Part shown: piece by piece, positions 50,994 to 60,427 of the stretch
Layout: each line of letters opens with the position of its first letter
How positions within the stretch are numbered: position 1 is the first letter of the stretch
DNA from: Sinobaca qinghaiensis
Lineage (GTDB): Bacteria > Bacillota > Bacilli > Bacillales > Marinococcaceae
Reading direction: 5' to 3'
Assembly (NCBI RefSeq): GCF_003610495.1
Contig: NZ_RAPK01000008.1
Location: 171,296 to 235,295 of the forward strand
DNA: 64,000 bases
Made by a program: the position numbers and the translations under genes
The notes under the pieces: model-generated
The model's input: only the letters and a program-made list of their open reading frames with translations
Told to the model about the DNA's origin: nothing
The model's database searches: none

Positions 50994-52994
50994 TTAGTCT
51001 TCTCTATTTTCAAATACGTTTTTTACTTTCTCTACGACGTAGGCGCTTCCGCCTTCATCTTCTACATTTTCAATCATCATCGAGACAAGCAGATCTTCCT
51101 GCTCGTAATCGTAGGCAACAAACCAGCCGTTTTCGGTGCCGCTTTCCCCCTGTTCTGTTTTGAGTTCAGCTGTACCGGTTTTTCCTGCTATGGTCAGATC
51201 TTCACTTACCGGCTCATACGCGGAGCCGTTTTCGTTTTCGACAATGCCGCGCAGTCCCTCCGTAATAACGTCGGCTCCTTCTTCCGGGAGAACGTTTTCC
51301 TTCCAGACTTCCGGTTCGGTGTCATTCAATCTTTCCAGCTGCGGAACCAGCATATCCCCTTCGTTCAAAAATGTAGTATACGCGGTGGCTAAATGCAGCG
51401 GTGACATCATCATCTGTCCCTGCCCATAGCCGGTATCGGCGAGCAGAATGTCTGACACCAATCCTTCATTGGATATTGCGGACGGCTGCACTGGAAAATC
51501 ATAGGGAAGCTCTTCATCAAACCCAAAATTTCTCAGTCCTTCCGCAAATTTCTCTTCGCCGGTATTTAAAGCCGTTTGGGCAAAAAAGATATTATCGGAC
51601 GTAATTAACGCATTTTTCAGATCTACTTGCTCCAGCCTGTCGGAAACTCTTGTGATCGAATACCCTCCCCAGCTGCTGTCCGGCTGCCACTGCTCTCCGG
51701 TAATTGTTTTCTCTTCATCCGGCTGGAGGCTTCCCTGGTTCATGCCCACGGAAGCCGTGATCGGCTTGATAGTAGAGCCCGGAGCATAAAGGCTGTTGAA
51801 TTTAGCTGAAAAAGGACGTCCTTCTTCTTCACTCAGCTCCTCATATTCTCCTTCCGGCCAGCCGAACAAATAATTGTTTGGATTGTAGGCGGGTGTACTT
51901 ACAAGGCCAAGGGTTTCCCCTGTTTTTGGATCCAGGGCTGCCGCAGTGCCGGAATCGCCGTCCAGCTCATTAAACAGGTTTTCCTGCACGCCGGTATCAA
52001 TGGACAAATGAACGGTTTCCCCATCTTCTGCCTGCTGTTCAGCAATGACTTCCCCGCCTTCTGTAGTGACAAGAGCCCGGCCCGGCGTTCCGCGCAGACG
52101 ATCTTCGTAAATATACTCTGCTCCTGCCTTCCCAAGCGTTGCTCCTTCACTGTATCCCTCTCCTCGTTCTTCGAGCTCTTCTTCAGTAATCGTTCCAATG
52201 TACCCTGTTAAATGGGCAGCCTGTTCTTCAAGCGGGTAGTAGCGGCTCGTCGTTTCCCTGGACTGCACTCCTTCTACATTTTCAATCTCCTGCAGTGATT
52301 CAGACTCTTCCGGAGTTAGTTTTTTGATCGGCACAAATGATTCTTCTGTGACCCATTCTTCTGAAAGAAGTTCTGTAATGTCTGATTCCTCCATATCCAA
52401 TAGAGAAGCCAGCTCTTCTACGGCCGCTTCTTCGTCTGCCGTCTCTCCCGGGACGATTCCAACCTGATCGATGGACGTATTTACGGCAAGGCTGTTGTCA
52501 TTTCTATCCAGAATTTCTCCTCTTACCGGTTCCACGGTTTCTTCCATTACTCTTTCTTCTGTTTGAAGTCCGGGAAAAATAAAGGCAGGTTCCCAGTTTA
52601 CTTTCCACTCCTCGCTGCCTTCAGTTTCTTCCTGCTGCCAGGACGCCTCTTCTTCGAACTCCACCATCCCTGTGTTTGTCTCTACAGCTGCTTCATATGG
52701 AAGAGACGGCTCCGTCTGTTCTTCAAACTGCTCCTGCTGTTCTTCTGAGTACTCAGGCATCGTTATGCCCGGCTCCGACACTCCAGCCGTTTCGTAGATT
52801 TCTCTGTGCTGAGCCGTAAACTCTTCCTCTGTGACGGTTTCCTGTGCTTCAGAAGAAAGCATGTTATACATCTCTTCGTATTCCTGCTCATTCCAATGCT
52901 CAATATATGCCTGCATAGCATCTTCTGCTGTTGAGTTATTGCTGCAGGCAGAAAGCAGCAGGCTTATTCCGATAATTCCCGCTAGTTTTTTCAT
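50994..52994 (-). CDS. pbpC: Class B penicillin-binding protein, PBP3/MecA-like lipoprotein
   Basis: A 666-residue peptidoglycan transpeptidase. Signal peptide with lipobox LSAC (Cys17); an NTF2-like MecA_N domain (about 22-140); the dimerisation domain (about 150-310, with RGEILDRN); then the transpeptidase domain, with motifs STIK (407-410), SDN (466-468) and KTGT (605-608). All catalytic motifs are intact. The extracellular part is strongly acidic, with many Glu runs, as often seen in salt-tolerant species. It is monocistronic. B. subtilis PbpC has the same architecture. Confidence 0.93.
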   Translation of the reverse strand: MKKLAGIIGISLLLSACSNNSTAEDAMQAYIEHWNEQEYEEMYNMLSSEAQETVTEEEFTAQHREIYETAGVSEPGITMPEYSEEQQEQFEEQTEPSLPYEAAVETNTGMVEFEEEASWQQEETEGSEEWKVNWEPAFIFPGLQTEERVMEETVEPVRGEILDRNDNSLAVNTSIDQVGIVPGETADEEAAVEELASLLDMEESDITELLSEEWVTEESFVPIKKLTPEESESLQEIENVEGVQSRETTSRYYPLEEQAAHLTGYIGTITEEELEERGEGYSEGATLGKAGAEYIYEDRLRGTPGRALVTTEGGEVIAEQQAEDGETVHLSIDTGVQENLFNELDGDSGTAAALDPKTGETLGLVSTPAYNPNNYLFGWPEGEYEELSEEEGRPFSAKFNSLYAPGSTIKPITASVGMNQGSLQPDEEKTITGEQWQPDSSWGGYSITRVSDRLEQVDLKNALITSDNIFFAQTALNTGEEKFAEGLRNFGFDEELPYDFPVQPSAISNEGLVSDILLADTGYGQGQMMMSPLHLATAYTTFLNEGDMLVPQLERLNDTEPEVWKENVLPEEGADVITEGLRGIVENENGSAYEPVSEDLTIAGKTGTAELKTEQGESGTENGWFVAYDYEQEDLLVSMMIENVEDEGGSAYVVEKVKNVFENRED

Positions 52995-53158
52995 ATATAA
53001 CCCTCATTTTCTAAGTAAATGTGCCTCGATTATAGCATAACCTCTTTCAAATTCCTTCCATTCTCCGTGCCGGCTCTTTTCTTTTTTTACAGAAAATGGA
53101 GTGACCACCCCTCATAACGGGTACAGTTTGCTAATACAAAAATGCAGGAGGGATTTAT

Positions 53159-54703
53159 TTGGCAGACTCACCGCATCATGTTCCCCGTTATCCCAAATCA
53201 CTCTGGCGCGATATTCAGGGACTTCCTGAATTCCCCGCCCTTGCAGGAGATTTCGAAGCCGACGTTACCATAGTAGGAGCAGGAACAACCGGATTAACCG
53301 CCGCTTATTTATTGTCTAAACAGGGAGTGAAGGTTGCTCTTATTGAAGCAGGCCGGATTCTTGATGGCACGACAGGCTATACGACAGCTAAAATTTCTTC
53401 CCAGCACGGGGTTATGTACGATGACTTGATTACTAATTTCGGTCTGGAAAAAGCCCGTCTTTACTATGAGGCAAATGAGGAAGCGCTGGCATTCATCCGG
53501 AACACCGCAGAAGAACTGAACATTGACTGTGATCTTACGACAGAGAACGCTTATGCATACACAACAGAAAACAAAAGTGTTTCCAAGTTCGAAAAAGAAT
53601 TAAAGGCATACCAGGATATTGGCATTAACGGAGGCGAAGCGCTTAATGAAATAGAGCTGCCTTATTCGGTGGAAGCCGCTTTAGTTATCAGAAATCAGGC
53701 CCAATTTCATCCCGTTAAGTTTTTTGCCGGCCTGGTTCCTTCTATCGAAGAAAATGGGGGCAGAATTTTTGAACAGACGAGAGCTGCCAAAGTAAAGGGC
53801 TCTAAAAATCCTTCCATTGAAACAACGGAGGGACATACTATCAACAGCCGGCATGTTATCGTAAGCTCGCATTTTCCCTTCAATGATGAAGAGGGTCTTT
53901 ATTTTTCCAGACTGCACGCGGAACGATCCTATACATTGGCTGTTACAACGGAGAAGAAACCGCCAAAAGGCATGTACCTCAGCGTGGATTCTCCGGGGAA
54001 ATCGCTGCGCTACGCCAAATCTTCCGAGGGAGACGACCTGATGATTCTTGGCGGAGAAGGCCATACAGCAGGAAAAAATAAAGAAAATACCTTCAATAAC
54101 TATGAGCGTCTGCGGGAATATGGGGAGAAACATTTCGGCATTACCTCTATTCCCTACCGCTGGTCGGCTCAGGATCTTATAACGCTTGATAAAGTGCCTT
54201 ACATTGGTCCGGCAGTGACAGGGAAGCCGAACGTGTTTGTCGCTACCGGCTATGCCAAGTGGGGCATGAGCAACGGCGTCGCCGCCGCTCTGCTGCTGAG
54301 TGATCTCGTGCAGGAAAAGAATAACCGGTTTGCAGACCTGTTTGACCCAAGACGAACGAAGCTTAAAAAAGCGGATGCGCTGTCTTTTTTCAAAGAAAAT
54401 ATGGACGTAGGAAAAGAAATGATCGCCGGCAAGCTTCACCGCAAGGATCAAAAGCTTGAAGATCTGGAAAACGATGAAGGTGCGCTGGTTACTCAAAAAG
54501 GGAAAAAAATCGGGGCCTATAAAGACGAAAATGGTCATACCCACATGGTATCAACGACCTGTACGCATATGGGCTGCGACGTAGAATGGAACAATGCGGA
54601 ACGATCCTGGGACTGTCCATGCCACGGCTCACGCTTCTCTTACGATGGAAGCATATTGGAAGGACCGGCGGTCACCCCATTGAAAAAACTGGATAACAAC
54701 TAG
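53159..54703 (+). CDS. FAD-dependent oxidoreductase with C-terminal Rieske domain (YhfW-like)
   Basis: A 514-residue protein. The first 400 residues form a DadA/glycine-oxidase-type FAD domain (VTIVGAGTTGLTAAYLLSKQGVKVALIEA ... VFVATGYAKWGMSNGVAAALLLSDL). The last 80 form a Rieske [2Fe-2S] domain with ligands in CTHMGC and CPCHGS. It is probably a cytoplasmic amine or amino-acid dehydrogenase passing electrons through the cluster; the substrate is unknown. B. subtilis YhfW has this layout. The start is TTG, eight bases after AGGAGGG. It is monocistronic, ending at a bidirectional terminator. Confidence 0.9.
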   Translation: MADSPHHVPRYPKSLWRDIQGLPEFPALAGDFEADVTIVGAGTTGLTAAYLLSKQGVKVALIEAGRILDGTTGYTTAKISSQHGVMYDDLITNFGLEKARLYYEANEEALAFIRNTAEELNIDCDLTTENAYAYTTENKSVSKFEKELKAYQDIGINGGEALNEIELPYSVEAALVIRNQAQFHPVKFFAGLVPSIEENGGRIFEQTRAAKVKGSKNPSIETTEGHTINSRHVIVSSHFPFNDEEGLYFSRLHAERSYTLAVTTEKKPPKGMYLSVDSPGKSLRYAKSSEGDDLMILGGEGHTAGKNKENTFNNYERLREYGEKHFGITSIPYRWSAQDLITLDKVPYIGPAVTGKPNVFVATGYAKWGMSNGVAAALLLSDLVQEKNNRFADLFDPRRTKLKKADALSFFKENMDVGKEMIAGKLHRKDQKLEDLENDEGALVTQKGKKIGAYKDENGHTHMVSTTCTHMGCDVEWNNAERSWDCPCHGSRFSYDGSILEGPAVTPLKKLDNN

Positions 54704-54706
54704 CAG

Positions 54707-54745
54707 ACAGCCGCAGAGCATCATGCTCTGCGGCTGTTTTACATC
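54707..54745. terminator. Bidirectional terminator between the Rieske oxidoreductase and isp genes
   Basis: Stem ACAGCCGCAGAGCA / TGCTCTGCGGCTGT with a TCA loop and T residues. Confidence 0.93.
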
Positions 54746-54747
54746 TT

Positions 54748-55683
54748 TTATATGAGACTTTTCACAAGTCCGAGCGTCATAAAGCCATTTCCTTCTGCTG
54801 TCATTGGATAACCAATGGGACGCGTACGCCGGATCAGCTGAGCGTAAAGCTCCGCTTCCGTAATGGAACGCTCGAAACCTTTTTCGGCAATATTATTTAA
54901 TAAAGCGAGTCCTCCGGCTACATGAGGCGCGGCCATCGACGTACCGGACAGTCTTGCATAGCTCCCGTCTAAATAAGTGGATAAAATATCGACGCCCGGC
55001 GCGACTAAATCAATTTCATCATTTGTGTTTGTAAAATCGGAAAGTCGTTTACGAAAAGTGACGGCCCCTACCTGGATCACTTCATTGTAGGCTCCCGGAT
55101 AAGCGAATTCATCTGTACTGCTGCGGCCGTCCCCTTCATTTCCAGCCGCACAGACGACGGAAATACCGGCATTTACGGCATTTATTACAGCGCGATGCAG
55201 CGCAGGAATATGTTCCGGGCCGCCCAGGGACATAGAGATAATCCGGACTTTCTGTCCTTCGGCTCCTCTCCATTCTCTTGCGTAATCTATCGCCCGGATA
55301 ATCCAGTCCATTTGTCCGCTTCCATCCCCTTTAAGGGCTTTTAAAACAAGAAGGTCAGCCTTTGGAGCTGCACCGGCCACACCTGCACCGTTTTCTGATG
55401 CTGCAATAGTTCCTGCCACATGTGTTCCATGTCCATTATTATCATTATAATTCCGTGGATCTCCTCTAAAATCATCTGTGAAATTCCGTCCTCCGATCAG
55501 GCGGTTTTTTAAATCCGGATGCGCCTGGCATCCTGTATCGATAACGGCAATCACATTACCGCTTCCCTGGTCTGCTTCGTCCCATAGGAGTCTGGCTTCT
55601 ATAAGCTCTATGCCTGTTGGAATGGTCGACGACACGTGAATTTCCTGTTCGTGCCTGAATGGAATTAAATGAACATTTTTCAT
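54748..55683 (-). CDS. isp: Intracellular subtilisin-type serine protease
   Basis: A 311-residue S8 protease without a signal peptide. Catalytic residues are Asp49 (VIDTGC), His85 ([10 protein letters not shown]) and Ser249 (GTSMAAPH), with Asn182 in the oxyanion hole (AAGNEG). The N-terminal stretch holds LIPF, the short inhibitory motif that marks intracellular subtilisins. The calcium-site region [12 protein letters not shown] is also present. The ATG at 55683 is chosen for AAAGGAGGATG upstream; the frame is open 23 codons further. It would degrade cytoplasmic proteins in stationary phase. Confidence 0.93.
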   Translation of the reverse strand: MKNVHLIPFRHEQEIHVSSTIPTGIELIEARLLWDEADQGSGNVIAVIDTGCQAHPDLKNRLIGGRNFTDDFRGDPRNYNDNNGHGTHVAGTIAASENGAGVAGAAPKADLLVLKALKGDGSGQMDWIIRAIDYAREWRGAEGQKVRIISMSLGGPEHIPALHRAVINAVNAGISVVCAAGNEGDGRSSTDEFAYPGAYNEVIQVGAVTFRKRLSDFTNTNDEIDLVAPGVDILSTYLDGSYARLSGTSMAAPHVAGGLALLNNIAEKGFERSITEAELYAQLIRRTRPIGYPMTAEGNGFMTLGLVKSLI

Positions 55684-55777
55684 ATGAACATCCTCCTTTG
55701 AATGCCAGCCTGACTGCGCCGGTATACTATCTAAAGGGAGATACAGCCGCATTCAACAACCATGCTTTTAAAATAGT

Positions 55778-55803
55778 GTTTTATGCTCAGGTAAGCCGGG
55801 TAC
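55778..55803 (+). promoter_or_regulatory. SigB-type promoter of the alpha/beta hydrolase gene
   Basis: GTTTTA (consensus GTTTAA) and GGGTAC (consensus GGGTAT), 14 bases apart, 60 bases before the ATG. Confidence 0.5.
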
Positions 55804-55863
55804 TATGAGTAAGTAAGAAATAATACACGGGATGATTACTATTTTAATGAAGGAGTTTTGTAA

Positions 55864-56670
55864 ATGGGACATTATGTAGATGTAGAAAAGAATGTACAGC
55901 TGTTCGTAGAAGACCTTGGAGAAGGCCAGCCGGTTGTTTTTATTCACGGATGGCCGGTAAATCACAAAATGTTTGAATACCAAATGAACGAGCTCCCTGA
56001 AAAAGGCTACCGCTTTATCGGAATTGATCTGCGCGGCTACGGAAAATCAGACAAACCATGGGGTTCTTACGATTACAATACGAAAGCAGACGATGTGAAA
56101 AAAGTCATCGATGCGCTTGGACTTGATGATGTTATCCTGGGCGGGTTCAGCATGGGCGGCCCGATCGCTATTCGTTATATGGCCAGACACAACAGCCACA
56201 AAGTATCGAAGCTGGTACTCATGGCACCAGCTGCACCAGTATTTACCCAGCGTGATGATTATCCGCACGGACTGGAGAAATCAGGAGTGGATGACATTAT
56301 CAGCAACCTGCAGTCAGACCGTCCTGCTATGCTTGAAGAGTTCGGCAAAATGTTTTTTGCAGGCGAAGTATCCGACGCCTATGCCCATCATTTCCACAGC
56401 CTCGGCATGGAAGCTTCCTCATACGGCACCATTCATTCGGCGGTGTCGCTCCGGGATGAAGACGTACGCGGGGATCTTTCGTCCATTAACGTTCCAACCT
56501 TAAGCCTTCACGGCCGTAAGGATGAAATCTGCCCGTTTGACTTCTCGCTGGAACTCGAAAAGAGCATCAGCGACTTCACTTTAGTGCCTTTCGAAAACAG
56601 CGGCCACGGTCTCTTTTTCGAGGAAAAAGAAAAATTCAATCAGGAGCTTCTTTCCTTTTTCAATAAATAA
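55864..56670 (+). CDS. Alpha/beta hydrolase (esterase/haloperoxidase-like)
   Basis: A 268-residue single-domain hydrolase. The nucleophile is Ser96 in GGFSMGG, the acid is Asp220 (GRKDEICP) and the base is His248 (ENSGHGLFFEE). The oxyanion loop is FIHGWPVNHKMF, and IDLRGYGKSDKP is typical of the haloperoxidase/arylesterase group. No cap domain is evident beyond a short helical insert. The substrate is unknown. The ATG follows GAAGGAG. A SigB-type promoter upstream suggests general-stress control. Confidence 0.9.
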   Translation: MGHYVDVEKNVQLFVEDLGEGQPVVFIHGWPVNHKMFEYQMNELPEKGYRFIGIDLRGYGKSDKPWGSYDYNTKADDVKKVIDALGLDDVILGGFSMGGPIAIRYMARHNSHKVSKLVLMAPAAPVFTQRDDYPHGLEKSGVDDIISNLQSDRPAMLEEFGKMFFAGEVSDAYAHHFHSLGMEASSYGTIHSAVSLRDEDVRGDLSSINVPTLSLHGRKDEICPFDFSLELEKSISDFTLVPFENSGHGLFFEEKEKFNQELLSFFNK

Positions 56671-56682
56671 ACAAACGAAAAG

Positions 56683-56719
56683 CGTCTCTCTCCCTTAGTC
56701 GGAGAAAGGCGCTTTTTTT
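56683..56719. terminator. Bidirectional terminator between the hydrolase and pucG genes
   Basis: Arms AAAAGCG-TCTCTCTCCC and GGAGAAAGG-CGCTTTTTTT form an imperfect stem with a T run. Confidence 0.85.
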
Positions 56720-56820
56720 AGTTCTAAAAGGGTCCCCATTCTATAACATAGACGATTAGGAGCGGCATTATAAACGCTGATCCTGTCAGCAATCCGGGAA
56801 TACGTTGCTGGTCCCTGATT

Positions 56821-58053
56821 TTAAGCCAATGAAGGCTGTATTTGCTTTGTATAAATATCCAGCGCGGCCCGGGCAGCTTCTCCTTTATGAACTGCCGCTC
56901 CTGCATAAATAAGAGAAGCTTCCAGTCCCATCAGCACCTGCAGTACATTTCCCTGCCTGCAGCTGTATCCCATTGTACCTATCCGCCATATTTTTCCCTG
57001 CAGCGGACCGAAAGAAGAAGCAATTTCAATGCCAAACTGCTGCAGCAGAAAATCCCTGACCTGATCTCCATCTATGCCTTCAGGAATAGTAATGCACGTC
57101 ACGGTAGTAAGTTTCGATGCCGGATCTCCAAATAATTTGAGTCCCATCGCTTCCAGGCCTGCTGTCAGCGCCTGTTCATGATAACGATGCCTGTTGAACC
57201 GCTCTTCGAGACCTTCTTCAAGGACTACCTGCAGCCCTTCGTGAAGCCCGTATATCATGTGTGTCGCTTCTGTATGGTGATTCAGCCTGCTTTCACTCCA
57301 ATAGTCCTGAAGCTGCGTCAGATCAAAGTAATTACTGTGAATCCTCCTTGGATTAGGCTTTCTTTCCCTCTGCACCAGCCCCTGTTCGATATTTTTACGT
57401 TCTGCTATTACTTTTTCCACCCGGTCGTTATACGTCAGCGGGGCCAGACCGGAAGGAACGGACAGGCATTTCTGTGTACCACCGATAACCGCATCAATAC
57501 ACCAGTCATCCGTTTTAAAATCCATGCCCGTTATAGTAGCGACGGCATCTACGACAAGCAGCACATCCTCGGACCGGCAGGCTTTTCCAATAGCTTCAAG
57601 CGGCTGCACGCGTCCTGTGGACGTGTCTCCATGAATCATACCGACTATTTTAGGACTTATCTTTTTTATTTCTGCTATAACATCCTCAGGATCAAACACC
57701 GTTCCCCATTCGGCATGCATCCGGAATACTTCGGCCCCGGATCGTTCTGCAATTTCTGCCATCAGATGACCAAATCGCCCAAATATCGGAATTAATACTT
57801 TATCTCCCGGCTCAATCAGACTGCACATAACCGCTTCAATGCCTGCTCTAGAGGTTCCATCCACCGGAAATGCCCATTTGTTTTTTGTTTGAAAGGCCTG
57901 TCGGATGCGCTCCATTGTTTCATCCATAATCGAAGTAAAAGCGGGGTCAAACTGTCCAAGCATGCGGTTGGACATCGCCTGTCTTACCCGCGGATGGACC
58001 TCAACCGGCCCTGGTGTCATTATTGTGCGCTGCGGTATGTGTAATCCCTGCAT
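56821..58053 (-). CDS. pucG: Ureidoglycine/alanine-glyoxylate aminotransferase PucG
   Basis: A 410-residue class V PLP aminotransferase. The PLP lysine is Lys195 (GGTQKCLS) and the PLP-pairing aspartate is Asp169 (VVDAVAT). The start, QRTIMTPGPVEVHPRVRQAM, and VDGTSRAGIEAVM are family-typical. In B. subtilis PucG moves the amino group of (S)-ureidoglycine to glyoxylate during purine breakdown. Placement directly after the allantoate amidohydrolase, 17 bases downstream, supports this over plain serine- or alanine-glyoxylate transaminase. Confidence 0.9.
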   Translation of the reverse strand: MQGLHIPQRTIMTPGPVEVHPRVRQAMSNRMLGQFDPAFTSIMDETMERIRQAFQTKNKWAFPVDGTSRAGIEAVMCSLIEPGDKVLIPIFGRFGHLMAEIAERSGAEVFRMHAEWGTVFDPEDVIAEIKKISPKIVGMIHGDTSTGRVQPLEAIGKACRSEDVLLVVDAVATITGMDFKTDDWCIDAVIGGTQKCLSVPSGLAPLTYNDRVEKVIAERKNIEQGLVQRERKPNPRRIHSNYFDLTQLQDYWSESRLNHHTEATHMIYGLHEGLQVVLEEGLEERFNRHRYHEQALTAGLEAMGLKLFGDPASKLTTVTCITIPEGIDGDQVRDFLLQQFGIEIASSFGPLQGKIWRIGTMGYSCRQGNVLQVLMGLEASLIYAGAAVHKGEAARAALDIYTKQIQPSLA

Positions 58054-58070
58054 TATCGTAGTCCCTCCTA

Positions 58071-59306
58071 TTATTCTGCCAGCGTTCGAATCGTTTCCAG
58101 AAGTACATTCGCTCCATTCACACAGTCCGCTTCATCGCTCCATTCATCAGGATGGTGACTGATTCCCTGTCTGGAACGGACAAAAATCATTCCAAAAGGC
58201 ACATACTCTCCAAGTATTAATGCATCGTGGCCGGCACCGCAGTTCATTTCATATACTGGAAGGCCGGCCGATACGCAGCTGTCTGCAATGACTTTTCTAA
58301 TTTCTTCAGAGCAGGAAGCCGGTTCCACCTGTTTGGTTATCTGATATTCTATGTGTACCCCGCGTTTCTTTTCCTGCTCCTGAAAGCACTGTTTCACGCG
58401 GGATAGCATGCGGTCTCTTTTTGCTGTAATTGTATGGCGGAAATCAATGGAAAATGCTGCTTCTCCCGGAATAATATTAATCCCGTCCGGAAACACTTTT
58501 AGTTTCCCAACCGTTCCTACTCCCCCCTCTTCTGAAGCAGCAGCTTCCACTTCCAGCATCACTTCAGCCATCGCAAGAGCAGCGTCTGAGCGGATAGTCA
58601 TCGGAGTCGCCCCGGCATGATCAGCCATTCCTTTTATGTTTACCTGAAGCCACAGCGGCCCCTGAATATCTTTAACCACTCCTACGGAAAGCTGCTGTTC
58701 CTCGAGCTGTCTGCTTTGTTCTATGTGCATTTCTATATACGCTTTAATATCTTCAGGCGCACGCGCAGCTTTATGAAAATCTGCCGGGATAAAGCCCGCC
58801 TGCTCGTAGGCTTCTTTATACGTTATTCCCTGATCATCTTTCAGTCCAAGTGTTTCCCTGCTTATCTTTCCAAACATTCCTTTGCTGCCGGTGTATCCTG
58901 ATCCAAAGCGAACACCTTCTTCATCTTGAAAAGAAATAACCTCAATCGGATGGGTCATGGAAATTCCCGCTTTTATTAAAGCTCTTACAGCCTCTACAGC
59001 ACCTATTACTCCAAGACTCCCATCAAAGGGGCCGCCGTTTATGACTGTGTCAATATGAGAGCCGGCTATAACTGCCGGGGCATCCGGCACTTTCCCTTCC
59101 AGTCTTCCAATAATATTGCCTACCTCGTCGACCCGTACCTCAAGTCCGGCATCTTTCATATATTCCAGCAGCCGGCCTCTGGCTTTCATATCTTCAGGTG
59201 ACAGAGCCAGCCTTGTTATTCCGCCTTTGTGATCGCGTCCCAGCCGGCGGAAGGACATTAATCCATCCCAGAGCTGCTTTTCATCCACTTGGCATATTGC
59301 CAGCAT
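58071..59306 (-). CDS. pucF: Allantoate amidohydrolase PucF (M20 family)
   Basis: A 411-residue binuclear-metal hydrolase of the AllC/hydantoinase-carbamoylase group. Metal-binding segments are AGSHIDTVINGGPFDGSLGVIGA, ISFQDEEGVRFGSGYTGSKG and YIEMHIEQSRQLE, with the last ligand in GAGHDA. It releases ammonia and CO2 from allantoate to give ureidoglycine, the substrate of PucG. The ATG at 59306 has GGGAG eight bases upstream; the frame also opens with a GTG three codons earlier. It is the first gene of the pucF-pucG operon. Confidence 0.9.
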   Translation of the reverse strand: MLAICQVDEKQLWDGLMSFRRLGRDHKGGITRLALSPEDMKARGRLLEYMKDAGLEVRVDEVGNIIGRLEGKVPDAPAVIAGSHIDTVINGGPFDGSLGVIGAVEAVRALIKAGISMTHPIEVISFQDEEGVRFGSGYTGSKGMFGKISRETLGLKDDQGITYKEAYEQAGFIPADFHKAARAPEDIKAYIEMHIEQSRQLEEQQLSVGVVKDIQGPLWLQVNIKGMADHAGATPMTIRSDAALAMAEVMLEVEAAASEEGGVGTVGKLKVFPDGINIIPGEAAFSIDFRHTITAKRDRMLSRVKQCFQEQEKKRGVHIEYQITKQVEPASCSEEIRKVIADSCVSAGLPVYEMNCGAGHDALILGEYVPFGMIFVRSRQGISHHPDEWSDEADCVNGANVLLETIRTLAE

Positions 59307-59358
59307 CGCTTTCACTCCCGTCTATTATTTATTGACGTAAGTATAAGTCGGATTTTCC

Positions 59359-59382
59359 AGACAATCATTGTTCATTCTGTCT
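59359..59382. promoter_or_regulatory. Inverted repeat upstream of pucFG
   Basis: AGACA and TGTCT arms separated by 14 bases, about 53 bases before the pucF ATG and next to a TATACT-like -10 box. It is a possible operator for a purine-catabolism regulator. Confidence 0.3.
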
Positions 59383-59511
59383 AAAAAAATGATATTTTAT
59401 TAGTTATTTAATCCAGCGGAAGGCCGGAAAGGCGAAAATCCCGTCTCTTTTTTAATAAAGTTCTGTCAGATAATGTAACAAAAAAATAAGCATTTCCATA
59501 AAGGACGTTTA

Positions 59512-60198
59512 TTATTTTCTTTTGATTAACCGCGAAGCACTTACATCGATGCCGCTGCTGTATAAAAGATGGGGAGCCGCCGCGGGCTCAGCAAAATGAT
59601 TGGCTTTAAACAAATCGTTCCGCGAAGCGTCCCAGCTGCCTCTCTCAAGCGGCCAGGGGCTGTGGGCAATCTGTCCTTCAAACAAGGCATCTCTGCCTCT
59701 GCTTGTATAAAATACATAGCGCTCGGTCAGCCAGTGTTCCAGGCTCCCCGGCTCCGCATAAAAAATCTTTCCATCCCCTTTGTACCAAGCCTCGAACCCT
59801 GTCTCTGCATTTCTTCTTTTGTGAGTAAACTGCATCCGTTCCGCCGATGGGAAAACCGCAAAATCCGCCTGATAGTAAGGAATCGCAAACAGCTTTCTGG
59901 CAATATACACACCCAGGGCTGATGAAGCATCCAAATTGAAAAAGTATACACCTTTTCTGCCATTTGAAGTAACATAGGTCCGCAGATTCAGTTCTGGAAA
60001 AGCAAGCCCTGTACCCGAAGGCATAACGGAAAACCGGATATTTTTCATAAGAAAAGGCACCACCCCTAAATAAGCCCTGCCATTGAACGTATCAAGCTGA
60101 AGTCCTCTGGGAAGACGGGATGCAACGTCGGAAGGATCCCAGTCCCAGTGGGCAAAAAAAGCCTTTTCCCATGTCATTTTTAATAGTTTTGGTTTCAT
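59512..60198 (-). CDS. DUF2071 family protein (YqjF-like)
   Basis: A 228-residue soluble protein of the DUF2071 family. Typical text is MTWEKAFFAHWDWDPSDVASRLPRGLQLDTFNGRAYLGVVPFLM, FPELNLRTYV and GVYFFNLDASSALGV. No catalytic activity is established for the family. The ATG at 60198 follows AAGGCGGG; the frame is open 23 codons further, but without a ribosome binding site. It is monocistronic, between pucF and the MHYT-GGDEF-EAL gene, and seems unrelated to them. Confidence 0.88.
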   Translation of the reverse strand: MKPKLLKMTWEKAFFAHWDWDPSDVASRLPRGLQLDTFNGRAYLGVVPFLMKNIRFSVMPSGTGLAFPELNLRTYVTSNGRKGVYFFNLDASSALGVYIARKLFAIPYYQADFAVFPSAERMQFTHKRRNAETGFEAWYKGDGKIFYAEPGSLEHWLTERYVFYTSRGRDALFEGQIAHSPWPLERGSWDASRNDLFKANHFAEPAAAPHLLYSSGIDVSASRLIKRK

Positions 60199-60427
60199 GA
60201 GATAACCCGCCTTTTTCCTTGTTCTTTTACAAATATAAAACGAAAAACTACCGTCAGCCAGTATCATGTATTTATTTCAGGCAAATTGCTTGCAGTTGTT
60301 TTTTCTCCACAGTATTATAGTATTATATAGATCTTTAGAATCAATACTTTTTACCTAAATAATTAACAAATTCCAAAAAATGACGATATAATGAAAAACA
60401 GCCATTCTTACTGTTACGGAGGGGATT

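Noticed and set aside
53085-53158. GGGTAC sequence upstream of the Rieske oxidoreductase as a SigB promoter
   Set aside because: No GTTTAA-like -35 box is present at 12-14 bases, unlike the three accepted cases.
53681-54544. Long open frame (287 codons) on the minus strand within the Rieske oxidoreductase gene
   Set aside because: It is fully antisense to a clearly conserved FAD/Rieske protein, with Phe/Ser-rich text typical of reverse-strand shadows and no ribosome binding site.
56724-56906. Short frame after pucG ending in a membrane-like stretch (FIMPLLIVYVIEWGPF)
   Set aside because: It overlaps the pucG 3' end, has no ribosome binding site and only about 35 codons lie outside pucG. It could be the relic of a lost gene, but the evidence is too thin.
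57178-57795. Open frame of 205 codons antisense to pucG
   Set aside because: Shadow of a conserved aminotransferase; composition unlike real proteins of this genome.
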